A DNA stretch of 7,818 nt from Chlamydiota bacterium. GTDB lineage: Bacteria; Chlamydiota; Chlamydiia; Chlamydiales; Rhabdochlamydiaceae. The DNA lies in assembly GCA_011065225.1 (NCBI GenBank), contig JAAKFC010000067.1, forward strand, positions 1 through 7,818, written 5' to 3'. Made by a program: the position numbers and the translations under genes. Below are positions 1 to 4,775 of the stretch, in pieces (the stretch's first letter is position 1; each line of letters begins with the position of its first letter). A model generated the notes under the pieces. It made no database searches and was not told the origin of the DNA. It saw only the letters and a list, made by a program, of their open reading frames with translations.

Positions 1-48
1 CATTCATCTTAAACGATCCCTGGGACAGTTTACAGGGCCCAATTCTAT
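1..48 (+). repeat. Direct repeat copy A of a coding fragment (partner 960-1007)
   Basis: The first 48 bases match 960-1007 with four mismatches; the first 27 bases are identical. Similarity stops after about position 48, where copy B is truncated. The left limit of copy A is not visible because the window begins inside it. Copy B's open frame continues upstream to about 910, so the duplication probably extended further to the left. Confidence 0.85.
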
Positions 49-223
49 CGCTGCCAATGGAGAAAAGCTAAAAGCTTGGCAGCTTCCTGAAAGCATCAAT
101 ACAGTCATTCTCGAAACTTCAGGAATTCATCCCATGCCCTCCCCTATCTGCCCGCTTAATTGGGCAAAAGCTGCCTTTCTTATGGCGCTTGCTCGCGCAG
201 AAAAAGCACATACCGCTGAATAA
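2..223 (+). CDS. C-terminal fragment of an unrecognised protein (5' end outside window)
   Basis: An open frame enters from the left edge and ends at TAA 221-223, giving 74 residues that begin IHLKRSLGQFTGPNSI and end ARAEKAHTAE. I do not recognise the family. The strand and frame are supported by comparison with the partial copy at 960-1007: the four mismatches within the shared 48 bases fall at window positions 28, 31, 37 and 46, all third codon positions of this frame and all synonymous. That is the pattern left by protein-level selection. The DNA is visibly richer in G+C than the effector genes further right, so it may be an older chromosomal gene or a transferred fragment. A perfect 8-base inverted repeat (GCTGCCAA at 50-57, TTGGCAGC at 76-83) lies inside the frame. 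It could be the end of an intact gene or already a pseudogene; the window cannot decide. No promoter or terminator is visible for it. Confidence 0.55.
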   Translation: MHLKRSLGQFTGPNSIAANGEKLKAWQLPESINTVILETSGIHPMPSPICPLNWAKAAFLMALARAEKAHTAE

Positions 224-236
224 AAAATCTCTCTAT
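220..236 (+). repeat. 17-bp exact repeat, copy 1 (partner 7652-7668)
   Basis: ATAAAAAATCTCTCTAT occurs here, just around the stop codon of the partial gene, and again at 7652-7668 between the two palindromic elements. The motif is low in complexity, so chance is possible, but a shared 17-mer in under 8 kb is notable. It may be the edge of a dispersed repeat or of a duplicated gene terminus. Confidence 0.4.
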
Positions 237-393
237 CCATTCCCGTCTCCATAAGAAAAATGTCATCATTCATCAAAAAAGGAGCGAAACCTTCCGCTAC
301 CACTAAGTCATGAAGCAACATGCAATTTTGAGCTGGATTGACTTCAGAAGAATAGGGGAGAAGTTTTTCCCTGCTCTATCATGCGATTTTAGA

Positions 394-723
394 TTAAATA
401 TCAATATCAGATTCTGTAGATGGTTTACAAGCAGCAAGATATATACAACTCACACATGAAATAATTGGACCTAATACTGTCAAAGTTATCCCAGCTGCTT
501 TACTACCTCCTGAAGTAAGACAAACAATTCCTACTACAAGTAAAAAACAACCACAACCTGCAATCCCAAATGCTCTTCCTGCTGCGTTATTAGTTAATTT
601 TTTAATATTTTCACCTAATTCTTTTTCCTGTTGAGCAAGTATTCTTCTATTTTCACGCGTATCAGGGACAATAATATTCGTAGAACCAAAATTATCTTTA
701 TAAAGATATGCACCTGCAGTCAT
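394..723 (-). CDS. Small two-helix membrane protein, candidate inclusion-membrane (Inc) protein
   Basis: The protein is 109 aa. The polar N-terminal part (residues 1-50) has a charged helical stretch around 22-45. Two closely spaced hydrophobic segments follow, about 52-70 and 76-98, separated by a short SGGSK turn, and then a short acidic tail (ESDIDI). This bilobed hydrophobic hairpin is the hallmark of chlamydial Inc proteins, which are type III secreted and inserted into the vacuole membrane with both ends facing the host cytosol. No cleavable signal peptide is visible, as expected for that class. The start is well supported: reading the minus strand, AGGAG lies about nine bases before the ATG. 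The hydrophobic part is rich in Gly, Cys, Ile and Val. The gene lies in debris between two copies of a duplicated gene fragment and has no operon partner. Assignment as Inc rests on topology and genomic context only; an ordinary small membrane protein is the alternative. Confidence 0.75.
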   Translation of the reverse strand: MTAGAYLYKDNFGSTNIIVPDTRENRRILAQQEKELGENIKKLTNNAAGRAFGIAGCGCFLLVVGIVCLTSGGSKAAGITLTVLGPIISCVSCIYLAACKPSTESDIDI

Positions 724-832
724 AAATTTTCTCTCCTAAATAAAAGAACCATAGTCATGGTTATTTAAAAGCAATATTTATTGCAAGTAGAAATGTCACC
801 TTTGCTAGGCTCAAGGACCTGGAAGGTGGCCT

Positions 833-895
833 ATGAAGGAGAAGATAGAAATGAGCATGAAAGAAGCCAAGCGTCTGAGCGCAATGAGAAATTGA
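833..895 (+). pseudogene. 20-codon relic resembling the N-terminus of a helix-turn-helix transposase
   Basis: ATG 833 opens MKEKIEMSMKEAKRLSAMRN and hits TGA at 893-895. The MSMKEAKRL.. pattern resembles the first helix of transposases of the ISNCY/integrase-core type, which start with a short 'MS.KE..RL.v' segment before a helix-turn-helix. Nothing transposase-like follows in any frame, so only a decayed 5' scrap would remain. A ribosome-binding-like GGAAGG lies a few bases upstream at 821-826. The match is short and from memory of the family pattern, so this is tentative. Confidence 0.3.
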
Positions 896-909
896 GAAGA
901 AAAATTTAA

Positions 910-1023
910 CTATTGATTGTCATACCCCAAATCCGAGCCTATTACGTAAAACAAGGAGACATTCATCTTAAACGATCCCTGGGACAATTCACAGGCCCCA
1001 ATTCCATGGAGGGATTTTTTTAA
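910..1023 (+). pseudogene. Truncated second copy of the gene fragment seen at 1-223
   Basis: The frame is open from just after TAA 907-909 to TAA 1021-1023 and encodes IPQIRAYYVKQGD followed by IHLKRSLGQFTGPNS, the same residues as copy A. After PNS the homology ends and the frame runs into MEGFF and a stop. There is no credible start codon or ribosome-binding site at its left end, so it is missing both termini. The synonymous-only divergence from copy A shows both were once coding. It adds about 17 residues of the upstream part of the parent protein that copy A does not show in this window. Confidence 0.6.
960..1007 (+). repeat. Direct repeat copy B of a coding fragment (partner 1-48)
   Basis: Forty-four of 48 bases match window positions 1-48. 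Copy B lies 959 bases downstream, with the Inc-like gene and the transposase-like relic between the two. Homology breaks at the ATGGAGG following the repeat. Confidence 0.85.
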
Positions 1024-1120
1024 CAGGTTGTTAACTAGAGAGATAAGTCAAGAGGTGACTTCCGACTTAAGGGTAGCAACTTGGGTGGCTGAATAAATTA
1101 AATAGTTTTTCCCCAAGTTT

Positions 1121-1129
1121 TGCTATAAT
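1121..1129 (+). promoter_or_regulatory. Extended -10 promoter abutting the start codon (leaderless transcript)
   Basis: TGCTATAAT is a perfect extended -10 element (TGn plus consensus TATAAT). The hexamer ends at 1129, so initiation six to nine bases downstream falls at about 1135-1138, on the ATG at 1137. No good -35 is seen at the proper distance (1101-1106 is AATAGT), which an extended -10 can offset. No Shine-Dalgarno sequence lies between the promoter and the ATG. Confidence 0.55.
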
Positions 1130-1136
1130 TTTTCCC

Positions 1137-2153
1137 ATGACTATCACAACGAATTCAAATATCTTAAATTCTACTGCCCAATCTATGTCACTTGATAAAA
1201 GCCTTGCATTTCTAAAAAATAATGACATCTATCCCGATTCTTCCATCAAAAAAAATTTCAAATCTATCAAGAGTATTGTACAAAAGATATTAGATTTAGA
1301 TCCTAATTCCCCTCCTGGGAATTTTGAGCAAAGATTGGAAAACGGAAACGGTATTCTCAAGAAGATTATTAGTGCAAAAGATGATAAAAGGATCAAAAAA
1401 TTCATGATCATAGTAGAAGAAGCTGAGTCTAGAAATACATGCCCTATTAGTTATGCCATTGAAAATGATCTACAAGAGTCCATTCCTTTTTTGAATAAAA
1501 ATGGGATCGAAATTTCTAATTTTGACTGTTTTGCTCGCTATTTTTTCTTATTATTGCCTACAAATGAAGAAAAAATCAAGCTATTGCATTTAATTTGTTC
1601 TCCTTTAGTGCAAAAAGGATTTAAGCATCTCTCTAATAGTGCAGTAACTTCTGAAGTAACTAATAAACTTAATTTAATTTTTTATTTATTGATACATAAA
1701 TGGAACGACATTATTCCATTTAAAACGAGATATTATAGAAATTATAGATTAAGATTTTCCTATGAGGTTCTAAAATTCATGTTGAACTATGGCCTTCAAG
1801 TAAATCCATCGGAGAATGCAACAGTAACAAGACTAATAAAAATAGAAGTATTTTCAGCCAATCCTCTGAATTTGTTTGTATGCTTTAAGATTAGTAAAAT
1901 TCTTTGCAGAATTCCTGGAGCTTTGCCATCATGTAAAAAAATCTTAAGTCTTTTATTTTTACACGATTTTAACCCCAATTTTGATGTGCGAATTTTTTAT
2001 TTATTTACATATGAAAATAAAACACCGTTAACCCTATTTGATATCTTGAAACAAAAAAATGAAAGAACTCCTTCTGAAGAATTGAATCAATTCCTCGACT
2101 TCTTAGACCTGCATGGAGCTAAAACTTGGGAAGGTTTACAAGCTAACAATTGA
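1137..2153 (+). CDS. Hypothetical protein with degenerate ankyrin-like repeats, candidate effector
   Basis: The protein is 338 aa with no signal peptide and no clear membrane segment, though several aliphatic/aromatic helices are strongly hydrophobic (about 135-153, 179-187, 240-257). Parts read as eroded ankyrin units: 99-127 (NTCPISYAIEN ... NKNGI), 209-223 (a helix ending LNYGLQVNP), 268-303 (LLFLHDFNPN ... NKTPLTLFDIL) and 316-335 (LNQFLDFLDLHGAKTWEGL). They keep the 'xTPL....A/I...LL..GA' rhythm without the full consensus. Ankyrin proteins are common host-directed proteins in amoeba-associated bacteria and usually bind host proteins. ATG 1137 gives the longest frame and sits directly behind a TATAAT box without a ribosome-binding site, so leaderless translation is the simplest reading. 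An internal ATG at codon 17 also lacks a Shine-Dalgarno sequence. It is probably a single-gene unit, since the next gene begins about 180 bases downstream. Function is unknown; the repeat call is moderate to low. Confidence 0.7.
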   Translation: MTITTNSNILNSTAQSMSLDKSLAFLKNNDIYPDSSIKKNFKSIKSIVQKILDLDPNSPPGNFEQRLENGNGILKKIISAKDDKRIKKFMIIVEEAESRNTCPISYAIENDLQESIPFLNKNGIEISNFDCFARYFFLLLPTNEEKIKLLHLICSPLVQKGFKHLSNSAVTSEVTNKLNLIFYLLIHKWNDIIPFKTRYYRNYRLRFSYEVLKFMLNYGLQVNPSENATVTRLIKIEVFSANPLNLFVCFKISKILCRIPGALPSCKKILSLLFLHDFNPNFDVRIFYLFTYENKTPLTLFDILKQKNERTPSEELNQFLDFLDLHGAKTWEGLQANN

Positions 2154-2210
2154 AGCAAGACTAACACATGAAGATTTTACTTGCGTTTGGGGTTAGTATT
2201 TATTTGAAAG

Positions 2211-2254
2211 GAAATAAATCCCCCTTATTTCTAGAGCTTTTTGCATTGCAAAAA
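2211..2254. promoter_or_regulatory. Two consecutive small hairpins between the ankyrin-like and Inc-like genes
   Basis: GAAATAA (2211-2217) and TTATTTC (2225-2231) form a perfect 7-bp stem with a C-rich loop. TTTTTGC (2238-2244) and GCAAAAA (2248-2254) form a second 7-bp stem with loop ATT. Neither is GC-rich, and no U-tract follows in the + direction. They could be weak terminators for the upstream gene or processing sites before the Inc-like gene; a TATAAA at 2261-2266 follows but has no good -35. Confidence 0.3.
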
Positions 2255-2331
2255 AACCCATATAAACAGTAAGCTAATTGAAGTTTTTAAAACTAAAATA
2301 CAAGTATATTAAGAAAAACAAAGGAAAGAAA

Positions 2332-2691
2332 ATGAGCACTTCATCTATTCATAATCGTCATTCATGTTCAACTTCTACAGAAAGTCAGGAATTAACATCT
2401 CATCCCAATTTTGGAGAGAGAAGAGTAGATGGAATAAATTCCCCAAACCAAGATAGAACAAATAAAATAGCTGTTAAAATCCTTGGAGTAGGATTAATAG
2501 CAGTGGGAATACTTTGCTGTTTCAAACCCCCTTTGATTCCTTTAGGAATAACTAGTATTTGCTTTGGCATAACTACTTTACAATATGATGATTGCCAAGA
2601 TTGTATCGAAGACCCAAACTGGAATACAAAACCTATAGAAGCACCTCCATATTCTAGAGAATATGACTGTTCAGATTCAGATAATGATTGA
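2332..2691 (+). CDS. Small two-helix membrane protein, candidate inclusion-membrane (Inc) protein
   Basis: The protein is 119 aa from ATG 2332, preceded by AAGGAAAG at 2321-2328 with proper spacing. The longer frame opening with TTG at 2278 adds only Lys-rich, AT-driven residues and has no ribosome-binding site, so the ATG is chosen. The N-terminus is Ser/Thr/His-rich (MSTSSIHNRHSCSTSTESQ), as often seen in type III secreted proteins. Two hydrophobic segments, about 45-63 and 67-83, are separated by a CFKPP turn, giving the Inc-type hairpin. The tail (84-119) is acidic, ends SDSDND and carries a Pro/Tyr patch (EAPPYSREYD) that would face the host cytosol and could be a binding motif. It is convergent with the U-box gene, with only 38 bases between the stop codons. 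Topology and context suggest an Inc protein; no family is recognised. It is not obviously a paralogue of the Inc-like protein at 394-723 beyond shared topology. Confidence 0.75.
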   Translation: MSTSSIHNRHSCSTSTESQELTSHPNFGERRVDGINSPNQDRTNKIAVKILGVGLIAVGILCCFKPPLIPLGITSICFGITTLQYDDCQDCIEDPNWNTKPIEAPPYSREYDCSDSDND

Positions 2692-2729
2692 TTCCGAAAA
2701 AACCGATAGAATAAATCCCCTCTCCCCTT

Positions 2730-4049
2730 TTAACCAAAGAAACGTATAAATGTTTCAATAAAATTCTTCGCACATACGCGAAGAATTTCTTTCAGCCTAT
2801 CATCAATCTCGTTTTGTAGTTCATGTGAATCTTCCAAGAGCTTCGAATTAAATTGAATATCTTTTGGCCATCCAGGTGGAACTTCTTCTATACCTATTTC
2901 ACTTTTGTCCCCTTCATCTATTTCTGATATCGTATGCCTATTCCTTATCCATTGATTGATCGCTTCTCGTTCATAATAAATATTAAAGTCTTTAACCTTT
3001 TGCAAATATCTGATGGGTTTTTGAGTAATGGGACATTTCCAGTTTGACAAAATAGGATCATTTTCAAAACAATCTGGAATCTTATCAATTTCCTCTATAT
3101 TTTTTATCTGTGCAGCAAGAAGCCAACTTGCATAATGCATAGAGCCAGATAATTCTATTAAGGCATCTCTACCTTTCTCAATTTCTTTTAGCAGCGCGTA
3201 ATTTATTTCCACCTGAGATTTAAGAATATTTTTAATGTGCTGAGCAGTGAAAAGATACTTTCCATATACTTTTAACATTTTTTCTTTAGTCATGGACATC
3301 ATTTCTTGAAGATGCTTTTTAAATTCTTGGTTTTTCTCATTCACTTTATCTTCGAGAATCTTGTTGATAGTTTGATAGAATTCCTTAATTTGATCATTTT
3401 CGTTTCCATCATTACTATCGCTTAATCTTCTAAGCCCTTCTCCTATGGCCAAGTCTGCAGATATAGAAATTGACTTTTTCACAATCCCAAATACAGATCC
3501 ACTACCTAAGCTTGCAATAAGAAAAGCTAAAGTAATAGGACTGACGTCTTCTAACCTTTCGATCAAACGTTCACCCTCACCATCTAACATTGCCTTTAAC
3601 AAAAGGGCGAACTTGGTATTCACATCATGAGAAAAAATATTTGTTCCTGAACTAACAAATCCTTGAACCATTCCTTGTAATGTATTATCAAAGCTTTTAT
3701 GGCACCAATTCTTGGCTTGTGTGTAATTATCTCTGATTTTCAATCCTTTTTCTTTTCCACCAGAGAGGCCTACAATTAATGGGATTGCGTATCCTCCAAT
3801 TTTGTTTGATAAAGAATTTCCAACAATATAGGAAAAAATCCCCCTTCCAGCTGTTTCCCCCGTTCCAAAGATTCCTCCACCAAAATATCCAGCATTGGCC
3901 ACAACTTTTTTCCATAGTTTCCCTTTATCCTCTGCTCTCCATGTTGTAATTTCTTGCCAACCATGTAGGCTTACTGATGATTTAGGACCAACCTGCCAAG
4001 GGTAAATATCCAGGCCATCTAATCTTGCTTGGCTCTCTTGAATAGACAT
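2730..4049 (-). CDS. U-box protein, putative E3 ubiquitin ligase effector with N-terminal module shared with the 676-aa neighbour
   Basis: The protein is 439 aa. Residues 13-140 form a Gly-rich, partly hydrophobic module homologous to residues 512-625 of the protein at 4776-6806: D14-I15-Y16, S25-V26, G30, I34, W37, I60-F61-G62, E65-T66, R69-G70, G77-N78, L80-S81 and a later L..VQ. About 215-300 is a charged helical region, probably coiled coil. About 330-410 is the U-box: NWKCPITQKPI (336-346), then YYEREAINQWI (358-368), then PPGWPKDIQFNSKL (391-404), matching the U-box order CPIT..P / YER..I..W / ..N..L. U-boxes adopt a RING-like fold without zinc ligands and recruit E2 enzymes. An acidic insertion (about 374-390) replaces the usual short CPxT..PL second half, so E2 binding may be altered. 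The ribosome-binding site AAGGAGG lies six bases before the ATG on the minus strand, so the start is firm. It is divergent from the 154/676-aa operon. A host-directed, type III secreted role is inferred. Confidence 0.8.
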   Translation of the reverse strand: MSIQESQARLDGLDIYPWQVGPKSSVSLHGWQEITTWRAEDKGKLWKKVVANAGYFGGGIFGTGETAGRGIFSYIVGNSLSNKIGGYAIPLIVGLSGGKEKGLKIRDNYTQAKNWCHKSFDNTLQGMVQGFVSSGTNIFSHDVNTKFALLLKAMLDGEGERLIERLEDVSPITLAFLIASLGSGSVFGIVKKSISISADLAIGEGLRRLSDSNDGNENDQIKEFYQTINKILEDKVNEKNQEFKKHLQEMMSMTKEKMLKVYGKYLFTAQHIKNILKSQVEINYALLKEIEKGRDALIELSGSMHYASWLLAAQIKNIEEIDKIPDCFENDPILSNWKCPITQKPIRYLQKVKDFNIYYEREAINQWIRNRHTISEIDEGDKSEIGIEEVPPGWPKDIQFNSKLLEDSHELQNEIDDRLKEILRVCAKNFIETFIRFFG

Positions 4050-4091
4050 ATATCGCCTCCTTAAAAACTTTCACTTGAAGAATATCGAACA

Positions 4092-4097
4092 ATTGTA
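4092..4097 (-). promoter_or_regulatory. Possible -10 box for the U-box gene
   Basis: Read on the minus strand this is TACAAT, one base from consensus, about 43 bases before the start codon, leaving a leader of roughly 36 bases that includes the strong AAGGAGG. The -35 region at the right spacing is poor (TATGAA), so the call is weak. Confidence 0.3.
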
Positions 4098-4181
4098 TCT
4101 AACTGCATCAATAATTCATACTGAAAAAAATGTTTTTTGTTACAGAATGAAATGCTAAAGGCAAAATAAAACTTGTATAGG

Positions 4182-4210
4182 TTGCAGAAAAAGGTGAACT
4201 TCTCTATGAT
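4182..4210 (+). promoter_or_regulatory. Candidate promoter for the 154/676-aa operon
   Basis: TTGCAG (4182-4187) and TATGAT (4205-4210) are separated by exactly 17 bases. The -10 differs from consensus at one position; the -35 keeps only TTG. Transcription would start near 4217 and leave a leader of about 83 bases before ATG 4300. It lies in the 250-base divergent region shared with the U-box gene. Confidence 0.4.
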
Positions 4211-4299
4211 TGTTGTTTCTATTCCAGATAATAGAAAAGAACATTCACTTACAAAGCTAGTGGCTGAAAAAATGAATCCCTTACAACCTAGGAGACGAT

Positions 4300-4764
4300 A
4301 TGTCCAGTCCTGTGCAAACCCCTACTGCACCTCGAATTACTATTGTATTGCAAAATCCTGATCAATTGAAAGATGGTATAAATGCAAAAACAGACACCGC
4401 TATAGAGAAAATAGGTGAAGTGGTCAGAGAAGGTATTAAATATGTAGTCCCCTCTGCTCAACCATTAGCTCCATTTGTTGGCGAAGCAATTAAAAAAAAA
4501 ATTGATCCTCACCTTCCTAGATTCACTACATTTGTTGCACATCCAACAATAAATTTTTGTGTAGAAGCTACTGCTGAACATATTGATGATACTGTCAAGG
4601 AATCAATCGATAATTGTATAGATTCTTCAGAAACATCTTCAAAAAAGTTTTCCCATAGGTCAACTGATACATCCATTGATACATCAAATTCTTGCTTGAA
4701 ATGTACAGAACAAAAAGTGAATTCTTCAGTAGATCCTATTTTCTCTTGTTTTGCTAAAAATTAG
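4300..4764 (+). CDS. Hypothetical 154-aa protein, first gene of the operon with the 676-aa protein
   Basis: Not a family I recognise. The start is supported by TAGGAG at 4289-4294, five bases before the ATG. The N-terminus (1-20) is Ser/Pro/Thr-rich, ending in RITIVLQNP. Residues 21-70 look like amphipathic helices (DGINAKTDTAIEKIGEVVRE, then EAIKKKIDPHL), and 86-107 form another charged helix. The final third (108-154) is Ser/Thr/Asp-rich with five Cys residues and looks disordered. There is no membrane segment and no signal peptide. The stop TAG (4762-4764) overlaps the AGGA ribosome-binding site of the next gene, and only 11 bases separate the two genes, so co-expression and probably translational coupling are expected. 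A small protein encoded just before a large secreted protein could be a secretion chaperone, but its Ser/Thr-rich tail is unlike classic chaperones; a second small effector is equally possible. Confidence 0.7.
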   Translation: MSSPVQTPTAPRITIVLQNPDQLKDGINAKTDTAIEKIGEVVREGIKYVVPSAQPLAPFVGEAIKKKIDPHLPRFTTFVAHPTINFCVEATAEHIDDTVKESIDNCIDSSETSSKKFSHRSTDTSIDTSNSCLKCTEQKVNSSVDPIFSCFAKN

Positions 4765-4775
4765 GAAAAAATACC

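Larger units (their letters stand above)
724..1136. other. Gene-poor debris region with several small hairpins
   Basis: No intact gene lies in these 413 bases. From left to right: an inverted repeat AACCAT-AGTC-ATGGTT at 750-765 and a small palindrome GCAATA-TT-TATTGC at 771-784, both in the upstream region of the minus-strand Inc-like gene and possible regulatory or terminator structures. Then come the transposase-like relic (833-895) and the truncated coding copy (910-1023). Next are TTAACA-GGT-TGTTAA at 1020-1034 and AAGTCA-AGAGG-TGACTT at 1045-1061. The latter can re-pair in a mutually exclusive way, using TAAGTC 1044-1049 with GACTTA 1064-1069. The promoter of the ankyrin-like gene closes the region. 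I see no convincing promoter for the Inc-like gene. Confidence 0.6.

Noticed and set aside
48..83. TCGCTGCCAA shared with the arm of the palindromic element at 7480-7489, plus a GCTGCCAA/TTGGCAGC inverted repeat, suggesting an element inserted in the partial gene
   Set aside because: Only ten bases match, the rest of the element is absent, and the region stays within an open coding frame; chance is the simpler reading.
1045..1069. Mutually exclusive hairpins upstream of the ankyrin-like gene as an attenuator or riboswitch
   Set aside because: They lie upstream of the strong extended -10 promoter, so they would not be in the mRNA if transcription starts there; no known riboswitch core is recognisable.
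2278..2331. 18-residue N-terminal extension of the second Inc-like protein starting at TTG
   Set aside because: No ribosome-binding site, Lys/Tyr-rich composition driven by AT-rich leader DNA, while ATG 2332 has AAGGAAAG at proper distance.
2670..2691. PPxY-type ligase-binding motif in the tail of the second Inc-like protein
   Set aside because: The sequence is APPYS, not PPxY; the tyrosine is one residue too early for the motif.
3727..3964. Two minus-strand 62-aa frames inside the U-box gene
   Set aside because: Out-of-frame shadows of the U-box coding sequence, whose frame is supported by the module shared with the 676-aa protein and by the AAGGAGG ribosome-binding site.
4173..4361. 62-aa plus-strand frame upstream of and overlapping the start of the 154-aa gene
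   Set aside because: TTG start without a ribosome-binding site, overlaps the well-supported start at 4300 in another frame, and the internal ATG at 4206 also lacks a Shine-Dalgarno sequence; the stretch is better read as promoter and leader.
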